Assembly: GCA_025267735.1 (NCBI GenBank)
Contig: CM046297.1
Location: forward strand, 27,802,011 to 27,866,010
Direction: 5' to 3'
From: Mactra quadrangularis
Lineage: Eukaryota; Mollusca; Bivalvia; Venerida; Mactridae
DNA length: 64,000 bases
The notes beneath the pieces are model-generated. The model was not told the origin of the DNA. It was given only the letters and a program-made list of their open reading frames with translations, and searched no databases. Position numbers and translations under genes: made by a program. Below, piece after piece: positions 36,626 through 48,866 of this stretch; position 1 is the stretch's first letter, and the number at the start of each line of letters is the position of its first letter.

Positions 36626-36985
36626 GGGACTTCTGTCAGTTATCTATCCCTGACAAAATCAGAAGCAATCCAATTGGTAAGTAGGTCCTTATAGTTAGTA
36701 TCCTCGGATTTTATCATTGAATTCATATGTTAGGGTAACAAAATATTTCATCTACTATCTGTCTTGTTAATGAAGATATTCACAGAAGTGATGGAATTTA
36801 GGAAGTTCTATAATTTCAAATAATAAGCTTGAATTTCAAACACATTAAATGATATACAAAAAATTTATCTAAGATTAAATTTGGCAAATTATCATTGAAA
36901 AGTAAGGGTAAAATCTGAGTAATCCAAATAATTAGACCTTCCTATTTTGAAGAGTGTGCAAGGGGAAATAACTGACTAAAGTTTC
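36626..36985. mobile_element. PIF/Harbinger-like MITE, copy 2
   Basis: Ends GGGACTTCTGTCAGTTAT and the complement of GAAACTTTAGTCAGTTAT, flanked by TTA on both sides (36623-36625 and 36986-36988). Internal sequence matches the copy at 14592 (CAATCCAATTGGTAAGTAGG). Confidence 0.75.
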
Positions 36986-37699
36986 TTATGAACTAATGTA
37001 AACTTTGCTTTTTGAATTCAATACAATTTTTATGGAAATAAAATAACAAAAATATTTCAAACTTGATATAAGTTCATTAAGTTATAATGACCATAGTTTT
37101 GGAGACTGATAGATCACTAAGTCTTTAGCTTCAACTCAATAAATAAAATGTACCAAGAGAAATTCTGCGAGTATTGCATGAATAATGAATAAAAATAAAC
37201 AACAGTATAATAATTCTTCAGAGTGGACTTGGAAATTGTAGCAATTTAAACAATGGTACTGAGTAGAAACTTTTAGAGGGCAATGTTTTTATCTTGGCGA
37301 TTTAATAGACACTGATTTAGCTTCATACCATTCATATATTTTTCATCTCATTACATGCAGATACAGTCTGACATAATTGACCTGACACAAATCAAAAACA
37401 TTTAAAATTTGTACAACTTATTTGACAATTTCAGCAAAGAGTCCAAAAAATGCATGATCAAAAAACAGATGTGAACGTTTAGTATTTACAAATAAATTTT
37501 ACAATAATAAAATAGCAAGTTTTTCATATAATATCATTACCACACAAGCTGACCAGTCAAAAAAGTTCCTTCTTGTAAATGAAATTATTGTTAAAAAAAG
37601 GTAGTGTGTCATATCCAATAAGGCAAACAATATCTACATTGAGTTTCCATAAAAATTTTCTAAAAATTTTCTTTGTTTTGATCAACACTTTCATACAGA

Positions 37700-38115
37700 T
37701 ATCTAGTTCATTTTTTCTCAACAGTCAAAATTTGAAGAACTTCACAGTGACTGAATGTGTTACCTAATACAAATACAAAGGTGACAATTATTCATTAAAG
37801 ACCCAATACTATAGCCTGTTCAATTACCCTGTATGTTATGAAATTTTCTGTAACGTAAGGGTCGGAACAATTTAACCGAAACACAACTCAACCAGAGACA
37901 ACTCAATCCTTACTAAGGGGTTGAGTGGTCCCAACTTAAGGTTAAGTTATCCACAGGTTGAGTTGTCCCATACCTGTAGCATTCACTAACAGTGGTTACT
38001 GGACCAGCGCCTGCTAAACACACTTAATGAGAATAAGGATGGTTATGAAAGAACATTATAACACATAAAGTCACAGTAAAATTATTCAAGTTCTGAAAGT
38101 CGAGGAAAACAAACT
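37700..38115. mobile_element. Longer member of the AACTGTCAAA foldback family
   Basis: Left arm TCTCAACAGTCAAAATTTGA with CTTCACAGTGACTGAATGTG; right arm AACACATAAAGTCACAGTAA with AAGTTCTGAAAGTCGAGG. The interior has further short inverted repeats built on CAACTCAACC / GGTTGAGTTG (37880-37965). Confidence 0.55.
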
Positions 38116-38608
38116 ATACAGAACACATGGAGCATCAGTTTTAAGAACAAACATGGCATACATTGTTTATACAGTGCCCTCAAAAAGTTCTTGGACAAAA
38201 TCTTATGTTTTAAAATAAACTGATTCATCTTCATTTATGAATATAAAGAAAGAGTCATCAGAGCAAATTCTAAAGTCAGCATTGTTTATCAACTAATGAT
38301 TTAATTAAACAATGTTACACAAATATGGTCTAAAGATATTGAAATCACTTGTGTTTTCTGCTATGCATATCAGTGTTTTTTTTTCAGAATTTCAACGGTC
38401 CAAAAACTTTTGGAGGGCACTTTACATAGATATACTATACAATTATACACTGGGATCCACAAGTTGCTTTATACATTTAAGTTTTTTAGGATTGTTTACT
38501 TTATACAAATGTATGTTGTTTGTTTTGTACGTAATTATAATTATACATTGATCACTGATGTCAATTATGTATTTTCATCTAATTTCAATATACAATAAAA
38601 AAAAGCAA

Positions 38609-38878
38609 AACAAGTAAATCTGTGAGCTAATGCTAACTAGTGATACCCCCGCAAAAATCTAAAAATATGTGACAAACAGGAAGTAGATGAGCAAGGAGCA
38701 TGAAATCACTTTACACCACATGGGACTATGGGATGAAGCAATATGCTAAGTATAAGCCTGCTGCATGTTATAGTTGCTGAGAAAACTGCGGTGGAAATTT
38801 TGTAAGGGATGGACGGACACACGGACGCACAGACAAGGGTAAACAGTATACTCACTTCTTCTGCGAAGCGGGGGTATA
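38609..38878 (-). repeat. Repeat E copy 3
   Basis: Inverse orientation relative to 11201 and 25450, same ends. Flanks do not match those of the copy at 25450, so its near-mirror position is coincidence. Confidence 0.8.
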
Positions 38879-40610
38879 AAAATGAGTCTTCAACATCTTT
38901 TGCAAAAAAGTCAAAGTAAGTAAGAAAAAAAAATACAAGTGTAAAGAAACTTATGGACAGCAGTGTATATACTTTGACAGTTGAGAAAATATAAACAATT
39001 CTTATGTAACTTTTTGCCAATTTCTTTAACATAATCTGTTCAGACACAATGATACAAAACATAAAATTTAACCTTAGCAATCATATATACCAAAATAAAA
39101 GTCGGTGGTGTTTTTCACAAAAATCTTACGATAAAAATCATCGTAAATCAGAAGCAAGAAACATTAATAATATGGTCATTTCTATGGCCAATCAATTTCA
39201 AATATTGTATACTTTCGAATATTATATCACATTTTTAAATAAATAAGTCACAATACCCAAATAAATAAGTCCCAATACCCAAATAAAAAAGCAGCAATAC
39301 CCAAATAAACAAGTAGCAAATTCTTAGAACACATTCTACAACAATTTAATAAATAATTTAATTATCTCATTATTAATAATCAATTATCTTCATATTACAA
39401 TTTATTTTACTCAATATTATGATTTCACAATTCAATTATTTCACTATTTAGAGACACTTTTTAACCATTAAGTATTATTTAAATAAGAGGAGTATAAACT
39501 TTTTTCTATAATATTACATAAACACAACACGCAATCAGTGAACCTTGTCGATACATATGAACTTACCTATATAAAATATCACGGACATTTTTTCCTTATA
39601 TCACCGGGCCAGTTAAAAGGCGTCTTCCCCTCTTATAATATCTTGAAAATCAATCAGTTTTCCCCAAATTTGGAGTTTACCTTGAATATTTTGTTCCCCT
39701 TTCTATGAAATTGTGATAAAATTTCCCGAAATGTTCTATACATAAAAAGGCCCCAGGCCCCTTCCCAAAGTACTGAAAAAAGCTCTGTATCAACATAGTT
39801 AACAACAGCATGTTAGAAAAAACAATGATATACAATATCTACTAAGTACATTTGTTAACATTACTACATTTTAAATTTATACATCACTACACAAAATATG
39901 ATAATATGTCTTTTACAGTAAACCAATAAATTATAATTTAAATATGCTTTTTAAAAAAAATGAAATCCATAAATCAGGTTAATTAAAAAAAATATATAAA
40001 CTACTTAAATGAAACAATTGTCAAAATGCTAAAATCATTTTCAACACTTAATTGGGTTATAAAAATACAGCGGCCAAGTCACCTAACCAAATATTTTCCC
40101 TAACCAGAACAAATAAGTCAAGGTCACAGACAAATAATTATTTAAGAAATAAAATCAGTCAATCAATCTGTTTCTCAATTGTTAAAGAAACATGAAATAA
40201 AGCACTGGTTATAGACAAAGATTGAGAAAAGGTAGGTTAGGTGAGTGGTCCACTGTAAATGACCATAATTTTTGTTGACATGATGATAAACCAAAGAATA
40301 AACAGATTCAATTTCAAAATTCATCAACGAATTTAAAGTCAGGTAAATAAAAACCTCTAGTCAAAAATGTATTTATTAAAAAAACATGGTGAAGAATTGG
40401 AGCTATTTGTGTGCATCAAAACCTACACAAAAGAAGCTTTTTTGAATTTTCTATAATTATTTTTCAGAATTTTGTTTCATTAGTCTACAAATTGAAACAA
40501 AGATTATCATACAAGTACCAACTTTGTGATTAAATTTCTAAATAAATTAATAGGACTTGTTATATTTTATTTGTGAATCAAAAACTAGGAACCATAATAG
40601 ATAAAAAGCT

Positions 40611-40815
40611 ACGGCCATGGTGTAGTGGTTAGCATGTCTGGCTTTGAATCCGGAGATCGCAGGTTCGAAACCCGGTCGCAGCAGGTCATACTCTATACAT
40701 GAGTTGTCGGTCTCATGGTATGGTAAGTTAGTACTGGTAATAGAAAAGTGTCCAGGAAACCTATAGTAGGAAGAGCTGACCGTCGTGTATAATATGACCT
40801 ATATATGTGTTATCA
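40611..40815 (+). mobile_element. SINE family B copy in the right arm
   Basis: Head GGTGTAGTGGTTAGCATG and GGTTCGAAACCCGG, body GTACTGGTAATAGAAAAGTG and AACCTATAGTAGGAAGAGCT, end ATGACCTATATATGTGTTAT. Not present at the mirrored left site. Confidence 0.8.
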
Positions 40816-41422
40816 TTAATTTCTATGAATACCTATATGTGTAAATGTATGTACCATTGAGAATCAAATACAATTTAACAATAAAATAACTAATTTCACA
40901 TAATCTGAAGCAAAGTACTAATAGACTATATCCCGAATTCAAATATTTGGGTTTTTCCATGTAAGTACAAACAAACTTTCACTGTTACAATGAAAACATG
41001 TGCACTAAGAACAATAGAATTTAATCCAAATTTCGTGATTTTCATCAATAATGAGTAACAAACTTTGTTTGTACCTACATCACACGGACGGAAAACCCCA
41101 CAAATTTGAGTTCCGAATTAAGTCTATTATGCGACTCAAATAAAATTTAACAATAAAATTACTAATTTCACACAATCTGAAGCAAAGTACTAATTATGCA
41201 ACACTTAATCAACACAATGTTTGTACTACTTCTATAAATTAACAACAGATTTTTTCTTTAATTTCTGTGAATACCTATATTTTCAACATGGATTTTTCAA
41301 TTACAGCGACCAACTCACCTAATCACCTTTCCTGGATACTTAATCCAGTACTCGCTCACCCACTTACATTTAAGCATTTAACTTCAACTACGATCTACGG
41401 AGAATAATCAATAATTACAATA

Positions 41423-41629
41423 CCCAGGGAGGTCATACCCTTTCATGAAAATTTGACAATTTCGATTTTTCTCCATTGATTAAATAATATGGAGAAGTTT
41501 CCAGCATTGTGGAAGGGTAGGTGAGTACTGGTTATAGACAATGGTCCAGGAAAGCTAAGTTAGGTGCGCTGGACGCCGTGAAATGACCTAAATTGTGTAG
41601 ATATGGCATTAACTCCAATAAATAAATAA
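41423..41629 (+). mobile_element. 5'-truncated SINE family A copy
   Basis: Matches the body and tail of 22682-22974 from CCAGGGAGGTCATACCC to AACTCCAATAAATAAATAAC; the tRNA-like head is missing. Confidence 0.8.
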
Positions 41630-41806
41630 CTACTAAATGAAATAGTAAATTTTTACTAGGCATATCCTTCAGCCGGACATCAGACCCACAGCCTGTACAA
41701 GATCTAGCTTGAGAATATTGATCCCAGACAAAAGTCACTAAACAATAAAAGTTGAATACAATATGCATACAATCATTCAGTTAAACTTAAACATAAAGTA
41801 GTTATA

Positions 41807-42512
41807 GGTCGTTTGCGTTAATGCTGGACCCCTATTTGCTGTAAATATCTTTTAAACTATAACAGCGATTTTGCTAAAAAATTTAATACAATCTTATTTC
41901 AATTTTTCCTTCTAGGATTTAAATTTTCAGAATTTTTAAAAGATCAAGAAAAAAGATTTCCATAAGGTATAATGCAAAATATTTGGAATTTTTTATCAAT
42001 AATCCGGCGGGAGGTAAAAAAAGCTGTTCTGATTATAACATTGTCATACTTCCCGTGCATTTACTGTAAATTTGTCGCTTAAATAAACACTCGACGGTCT
42101 ACTGAATTGTAAAGCAGAGGCCCGTCTTTAAAATCATACGTGTAGAATATGTATAGATTTTGATGATACAGACGACAGTGATGATGATATTTGAGTTTGT
42201 ATATACTGTTATACTTAGTTATCAAATAAAATTTCTAACCGGGCCTCATATTTAGCTATTATTTTGTATCTACTGTTATGTGGGTGTTCTGATTATGGAA
42301 CATACCCATTTAAACAAAAGTATCTTTTTGGCTTCAAAATTTGCATTGCATATCTATGGGAAGTAAGTTATGTAATTAAAGAAAAATTCTGAAATTTTGG
42401 ATTTGTGAAGGAAAATGCTAGTTATGATCACATACAAAATTTGAGTTAATTCCATCCAATAGTAATTGAGATATTTCATGATTTTAGGGGTCCAGCTTTA
42501 ATGCAAACGACC
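41807..42512. mobile_element. 706-bp non-autonomous TIR transposon
   Basis: Ends GGTCGTTTGCGTTAATGCTG + GACCCCT and AGGGGTC + CAGCTTTAATGCAAACGACC. Flanked by TATA on both sides (41803-41806, 42513-42516), so the duplication is TA or TATA. No long ORF; present only in the right arm. The superfamily is not certain. Confidence 0.75.
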
Positions 42513-44149
42513 TATACAGAAGAGTGTCATGAATATATTTATATGTCTAGGGTCAATGTGCACAAGTTGTTTTTATCTTGAAAAAAAAACCCAGGTTAAT
42601 ATCTAGGACAAGAAGTAATACAACAATCAACATAAATAGCATAGTACACAAACAAACATGACAATTAAATAGTCAAAGGCATGGATGTCAACAGTAAAGT
42701 TCCAGTGAAAAGAAGACCTAGGTTAATATTGGTTATTACAAAAATATATGTGATTTAATTCCTTTTTAAGTTGAAAAGTTAACCAGCTTGAGAAAAAAAA
42801 TGTCCCTACATTAATATCATTTCTCTATATTCTGATGGTCCCAAGTTGAACTTTACTGCAATTTAAATACTCAGTAAAGTTCCACTTTAATGAAAGCAAA
42901 TTGTGTAATTATGTAACGTTTTACATTTTTAAGTCCTACATGTTTAATTCAAGAAGAAGAAGAAAATAGTCACTAAATTAAGACCAAAGCTCTACTTAAC
43001 TATTAGAAGTTGAATCGTCAATTATAATCACCTAGTATTGGAACTTTACTGTAGTAACAATGATTTTGTATACATAATATAAATATATAACATTCATAAA
43101 AACAAAGATCATTCAGGGTTTCAACTAACACAGGACTGGGATTGTATTCACTTTTAATTGAGCTTCATGACCATGCAGCATCATATCAAGCAACTAGTTA
43201 GAAGTCTGAAGATAAAAATATATCACTTAATGGCAAAATTTACTAACTTTTCAAATTTCATTCAATTTTTGTTTTAAAATATCCAGATTTAGCTTTATTT
43301 GTAGCAAGGTAAGATTACAGTTGTCAAGTTTTCAAATAGAAGCTCAGGGTACTAAAGCACAGTGCACAGGTAAACAGGTAGCCTCTTGCTCAAAATCATA
43401 GGGTTGCTTCTCTGCACAAGCAATGGTTCGTTTGATTATACAATAGTGACACAACTATTTTAATTACTGATCAATATCATAACACATTCACAATACAAGT
43501 TACAACAATTATGAATTATTGATATAAGTGCATTGAAACCTTGGAATAAGCTTTTCAAAGTTTCACTGTACAACATACATAAATATTATTTTACAGAGAA
43601 CAAGCAATCTTAACAACAAAACTGTACATTTTGGGTAAATCCTTTAGTGTTTGCTTGCAGTTTCCAGACTAAGGAATTATCTTAAAATGCGTAAATAGAA
43701 AATTATTTTTCATAAAGCAATAAGTAGAATATTTAAAAACTCTATCTTAAAAGCATTTTAGTGCTGAATATTTGGTGTACATTGTAAAAACCTATTGATT
43801 TCTGGAAACTGAAAACTAACACTTTAGTAAGGATGACTGGATGAGGAACCATTCCCTGAGCAGAGGCAACCAATGAGTTTTCAGCCAAAAGGCGACCTGT
43901 TCACCAATACAGTAACACTGTAATTTTAGTGAATAAGATAATTGAAGCCATTGGGCCATGGCAGGCAGAGAAGAAAACAACACTCTTAGCAGTAACTAAG
44001 TTGACCGTTTTTAAAGGTCAAGTTACCAACACCACATCAGTATAAACTATAAACATTCAACAAAATTTGGTAAGTAAGTTAGTAACACATGTAATTCCTA
44101 GTTTATCAAAATATAGAAGTCCTACCATTTCATCAAACCAGTTTTCCTG

Positions 44150-44570
44150 GACAATTTTCTTTACCAGTATGTATAATTTGAATATCTTTCAACTTTGAGC
44201 AGATAATTCCATTTAAAATTGAACATAGGTATTCTAATGTCTTACTTTCAAGGAAGGCCATTGCAGAAGTCTTAAGAGATCTGAAAATCTACTATCAGGT
44301 TATGTATGGCCCATCAAAAGTCTTATTCATGGACACATCTTTACAGGCCCATGAAGTTTGAACACCTCTCCACACTAGGCAGAAAATTCCTTTCAATAAG
44401 GAACATAGGTATTCAAATTTTTTATAACAGCTCACCAAACTCTTATAGTTAGTTATACATGAACACATCTTTACAGGTCCATGTAGTTTGAACACGTTTC
44501 TTCATTGAGCAGAAAATTCCACTCAAGAGGAACAAAGGTATTCAATTTTTATTTACAAGGTGAGCAAGCC
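44150..44570 (-). repeat. Right-arm copy of the triple ~130-bp repeats
   Basis: Inverse counterpart of 18960-19410 (CACATCTTTACAGGCCCATG and CACATCTTTACAGGTCCATG mark two of the units). Confidence 0.7.
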
Positions 44571-44651
44571 ACACATAAGTGACATAACCTTCTGTAGAAA
44601 ATCAAATCTAAGACAATACAATTCAAGATACATCAACAGCTCAAATTTCAT
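44553..44651 (-). other. Small ORF preserved in both arms (right copy, 32 codons)
   Basis: ATG at 44651, TAA at 44553-44555, same frame as 18885-18974 with three extra codons. See the left copy for interpretation. Confidence 0.25.
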
Positions 44652-45457
44652 TGTACTTAGAATGGACAAGTCACATGAATATAAAATAGACTTTTTAGTT
44701 ACTTTAAAAAATGAATGCATGTATGAAATAGAGAAATAGTCTGACAGCATTAATCTGATACTTTTTAGTCACATTACAGGACTTTTTTTCTTTATATAAA
44801 CATTAAAGGGTCTATTTACAGACCCCTTCCCATTCTAAATCTTAAAATTTCTTTTAATGTCTATTTTCCATTATTTTCCAAATACTGGAAAAAAGTCCTA
44901 CATAAGGCGTATGGCTACAAAGATTTTTTTGAAAATCCCATGCAGTGTTCAACTCCCTCTCAGATCGTTATAAATAATTAAAAAAAACCTAAAAGTCTTA
45001 ATAAAAGTCTTATTATAAGAAAAACCTATACAAATGTTGCAATGTGTTTTAAGCCATTTAGAATAATGCAAGAAAAAACTGAACAGAACATCATGCAAAA
45101 ATGTCTCACATTATCCTAAACATCATATATCAGTTTAATGTTGTCAGACATCAGTCATTGTTTTAAATCACAAGCCCAAAGTCTGAGACTAAAGAACATT
45201 TCTTCAAGTTCATTAGAATTACTGAGATTATAATTTTAACCCTGGCTAGTTAATCTATGTTTGATTAATCTTGTTGATATCTATAATTCAAATAAAGCTG
45301 GCTAGTGCCTGTGAATAAAAGGCAATGACTGAAACAAAAACAAGAAAAATATAAAATATGACTCACCAAGTCTGAAGATCATGCTTGACTCTTTGGAATT
45401 TCTTTACTTATTTACTATTTAATAATATTAATAAAAGTTTGTCCTTTATGGCTCATT

Positions 45458-45463
45458 TTTATT
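45458..45463 (-). terminator. Polyadenylation signal AATAAA for gene 1
   Basis: First AATAAA downstream of the exon 3 stop on the minus strand (about 170 bp). The hexamer is also preserved in the mirrored left-arm sequence. Confidence 0.4.
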
Positions 45464-45630
45464 CAAATATTTCTATCTATGTGGCACATTCATATCTTAG
45501 TGTCACATTTTCATTTTAAAAGCACAATTTAATTTAAAAGCAGATTCTTATTTAAAAAGTCACTTTTACTTTTAAACATTTTGAATGAAAACTTAAGTTC
45601 ATAGAATGTTCATTTCTGAATTCAATAAAC

Positions 45631-45741
45631 TTATATCACATAATCCTTAGTGATCTGTATCTTTACTTGTGCTGAGTTTTGTTGAATCATGGATGTCATT
45701 CTTGAAGCACTCAAATCTTGAAGCAGATCTTTTTCTCCCAA
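45631..45741 (-). CDS. Gene 1 exon 3 (terminal), unrecognised 78-aa protein
   Basis: Acceptor ATTTGTATTCACAG directly upstream (45742 onward). The frame is phase 0 and open for 36 codons: LGEKDLLQDLSASRMTSMIQ at the start and KDYVI at the C terminus, then TAA at 45631-45633. AATAAA lies about 170 bp further on. A conserved donor-like CACAA|GTAAAG at 45667/45666 would allow an alternative shorter exon (45667-45741, phase 0) joined to an acceptor such as TTTTTGTTTCAG near 45325. The left-arm copy has lost 14 bp here and is out of frame. The protein is helical and charged with no domain I know; the last four residues DYVI fit a hydrophobic PDZ-type C terminus, which is weak evidence. Confidence 0.55.
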   Translation of the reverse strand: MGEKDLLQDLSASRMTSMIQQNSAQVKIQITKDYVI

Positions 45742-45980
45742 CTGTGAATACAAATAATTGATAAATAAAATAAACACTTCAGTCTTCAGCTATATTTATA
45801 ACAATGTAATCTAATAAAGCTAATTCCGAACTCAAATTTTCAGTTCATAGGTTTTCAATTAGTATGCAGATGCTACACTACAAACTTTAGTTTAATTTAT
45901 TAAAGCAATTAAGCACAAATGTTCATTCTGCCGTCAATTGTGAATTCCTTGAATGTCAAGCCCTGTACAGACAGATTTAC

Positions 45981-46027
45981 CAGACCCTTTCCCTTGGCAC
46001 TCTTCAACAAGTAGTCCACATCTCCAT
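45981..46027 (-). CDS. Gene 1 exon 2
   Basis: Acceptor TTTTATTTTCCTCCTTAG and donor GGTCTG|GTAAAT bound a 47-bp exon. Two leading bases complete the split codon left by exon 1 (G + AT = Asp). The remaining 15 codons read GDVDYLLKSAKGKGL and end in phase 0, matching exon 3. The intron to exon 3 is 239 bp. The left-arm counterpart has the same length and the same splice sites but stop codons, so constraint on this frame existed only in this copy. If the donor were ignored the frame would stop about 25 codons later near an AATAAA, which is a possible alternative 3' end. Confidence 0.55.
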
Positions 46028-46630
46028 CTAAGGAGGAAAATAAAAGCAAATATCAAATTTTCATGTAAGCATACAATTCCTGCATCCTGGGATTAAACCA
46101 TGGACATCCAGACTCATATAAAAACATTGCAGGCTACTACTAGTACGTGATTTTTGAATATTAAAAGAAATTTTACCTCGCTAAGCATAACTTGTGACTA
46201 GAATAGACATCAATCTTCATGAAAGCAATTTTCATCATGTCCATATGCATGAAAAGTAAAAAAAATAAACCACTGTAAATATATATACAGTAAATTTGAC
46301 ACTGAATTATTTGTTTTCTATTTAAATATCTAAAGTTTATGCAAATTCACTTTTATACTTCAGTTCAATAAAGAAACAGTAACTTGTAAACAAGATATGT
46401 CAATCTCTCTCATGCCCTCAACCAGGTCCTCTAGTAGTACCCAATAATGACAACATTTCCGGCTCATATATAAGATGATTCTTTTAGAAATGCAGAGATG
46501 GATAGTCAGAGATTAGCAATCCAATTTTTACACTTTCTATGTCAAAAGATAAAAATCTCTCTGTCATGAATGATTATGTCCTTGTTACTGAAGTGAGAGG
46601 TTAACAATCTTTCCTATCACTACTAGTAAT

Positions 46631-47116
46631 CTACCTGTAACTGCCATAACCTACCAATGGTACAACTGTGGACGCACCCCTGAGGGCAAACTGCGTATAA
46701 AAGCAGTACCTCCATGGCATACTGAAACATCATGTTCCCGTAAGGAATGCATCTGATGGTTCAGTAGCGCCCCTACCAAAAGTGCCACACCGAATGCCGA
46801 CAGTTAAAGGTGCTGCACAGCTTCCCATTATATACAACAACATATACAGTAAGCATACCTACATATTACAGCTAAACATAACTACAATCATTGGTTAGTA
46901 TAAGATGTCATCGCTTCAGTCTTTGTTCATGTCAATTTGAATTTTGGGTACAAGGGGGTTCAAGTGGGTGTTAAAATTGGGTTAGTAATCTCTAAACAGC
47001 CATCTAAGTATTTCCAAAATATTCAACAGAAATTCTTTAAAACAAAACTTTTGGCATGACTGCATAGTACCAGGAGACTAGGAAGAGACCTCAGGAGTGA
47101 TTTGATATAAATTGTA
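46631..47116 (-). other. Highly conserved noncoding core, right-arm copy (intron 1 of gene 1)
   Basis: Gap-free partner of 15841-16326. It sits in intron 1 of gene 1, about 600 bp upstream of exon 2. In the sense direction of gene 1 the identical 174 bp end at TTACAG|GTAG, a usable donor, but no continuous frame with phase 1 at both ends exists, so a constitutive coding exon is unlikely. On the opposite strand about 55 codons are open before a TGA. See the left copy. Confidence 0.7.
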
Positions 47117-47576
47117 ACAACTAGTTACAATATTAAACTGAAATAAATTTGTATGAACTTAACACAAATCAATACTTAAAAATCTTTTGGGTTATGTTAA
47201 CTTTTTGAACAATTATGCAAAAAAATGTATCACAATTATTTGAAAATATATAACAATTTATAATTTAGATAGTAACATTGTGTAAATCAAGACTTCAAAA
47301 ATACATGTATATATACTTAGCTTAAAATGGTGTGATTGTCATATGTTGCAGTCTACGTGTTGAAACTGATGTCCATACATATCTCAGATCTTATACACAT
47401 CGACTAACTGTAAGTTACACTTTCAAATGGCCACACATTGTCTATGATGTACTTGGCTTACTTCTTTCAAACCTGATAGACAAAATTTGTAAACATCTTA
47501 GGGTCAAACATAATATTTAAATATTATTAAATACAATACAAGGCTTGACTTTAAAGCTTTTTTCAAATTCAAACTC

Positions 47577-47613
47577 CAGGCACCCTACCAACTTGCGCTA
47601 TCGACCCAGGTTG
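47577..47613 (-). mobile_element. SINE family A head fragment
   Basis: Complement reads CCTGGGTCGATAGCGCAAGT followed by TGGTAGGGTGCC, an A-box part of the family A head only. Confidence 0.5.
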
Positions 47614-48004
47614 AAATAACATAATATTACAAGGATTTTAGTTGAAAGTTATGAAAACCCTTCCTTTAAAATACTGAAATAGACAGTTTTCAAGTCAATT
47701 ACAGAGTAGTTAATACTCAAAACTCTGAAATCAGTATTAATATCTAAAACTTTCACCCATGATAAACATACAATAAAGGGCTTGACATAATAGCTTTTTT
47801 TCAGATTGGTGAAAAACAAGGAGTGTAATAGAAGCCACTAGGACCCCAGAATACAATGTCCTCATGATGTTAAAAGTTATTTTAGATATAAAATGAACTA
47901 AAAACAAACCACTTTTTTATTTTAGTACTCAAATGAAAACTCAGAAATATAAAAAATCATAGAGTTTACAGCTTTATAAAATGCTTGATCTAATAATATA
48001 TACA

Positions 48005-48118
48005 TAACACATGGCAGTGAGGGTGACAGTACAGATTATCAACCTGAGGAAAATAATATCAACCTCGGCTAGCGCCTCGGTTGATTATCTGTACTGTCGC
48101 CCTTACTGCCATGTGTTA
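48005..48118. mobile_element. Foldback element with ~45-bp arms
   Basis: TAACACATGGCAGTGAGGGT .. GATTATCAACCTGAGG pairs with CCTCGGTTGATTATCTGTAC .. ACTGCCATGTGTTA. Private to the right arm. Confidence 0.8.
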
Positions 48119-48146
48119 TTAGTGTTATTATACCGAACAAAACTGT

Positions 48147-48292
48147 ATTGTTCGTTTTTTCTAAACTGTCAAAGTTCAAATAATTTCACGGTGAATGATT
48201 ACCTACAATCTCAATATTACGGGTGTGAGACAAAGAGCACGAAGTCACAGTGAAATTATTCATGTTTTGACAGTTGAGAAAAAATGAACAAT
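48147..48292. mobile_element. Foldback MITE, AACTGTCAAA family
   Basis: Ends ATTGTTCGTTTTTTCTAAAC and GTTGAGAAAAAATGAACAAT, inner arms AAATAATTTCACGGTGAA / CACAGTGAAATTATTCATG. It lies 29 bp from another foldback (48005-48118). Confidence 0.8.
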
Positions 48293-48376
48293 AACATGTA
48301 AATATTTTCTGAACAACAAATAACAACACAAGAAAAAAAATCAGTAAAATAAAAAAACTGAATTACATCACTAATA

Positions 48377-48457
48377 TACCCTGCCATGACCTGGATTCGA
48401 ACCTGTGACTTCTGGATTCAAAGTCAGACATGCTTACAACTACACCACGGTCGCGGC
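48377..48457 (-). mobile_element. SINE family B head fragment
   Basis: Complement shows GACCGTGGTGTAGTTGTAAG and CACAGGTTCGAATCCAGG, the tRNA-like part only. Confidence 0.65.
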
Positions 48458-48668
48458 TATTTACGGCTACTAATCCTTAATAAGTGGTCTCCCTTAGATA
48501 GCAAATAAAATTACCATATGTGATCGAACAAAATATCACCCGCTCTGGTATAGGGTTTTAGCATAGGGAAAATCCAGTGAGGTATAATAATAGCAAAGAT
48601 CATCTGTCAAGAATTGGTGATACATAGATATTGCTATTTCTGATGATTTTTTTTCTTGAAATGTCATA

Positions 48669-48866
48669 TTCAACACATACTTAGGATATACATACCACGG
48701 CCACCTGTTCCTACTATAGGTTTCCTGGACACTTCTATCACCAGTACTAACTTACCTGACCACGAGGCTGACAACTCATGTATAGGGTATGACCTACCGC
48801 AACCAGGCTCAAACCTGCTATCTCCGAATTTGAAGTCAGACATGCTAACTACTATGGCCGTGGCTA
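48669..48866 (-). mobile_element. SINE family B copy
   Basis: Complement runs from CCACGGCCATAGTAGTTAGC through TAGTACTGGTGATAGAAGTG and GGAAACCTATAGTAGGAAC to ATATCCTAAGTATGTGTTG. It interrupts sequence continuous in the left arm (about 13520). Confidence 0.78.

Noticed and set aside
25450..38878. Repeat E copies at mirrored positions as part of the inverted duplication
   Set aside because: Their flanks do not match; the positions are symmetric by chance.
45367..45401. Extra gene 1 exon ending at CTTG|GTGAGT
   Set aside because: The acceptor is poor, the following intron would be only about 38 bp, and the sequence is equally conserved outside it.
48011..48253. 80-codon plus frame
   Set aside because: Runs across two adjacent foldback elements.
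48377..48457. tRNA gene on the minus strand
   Set aside because: Only a degraded SINE head with a mutated A box.
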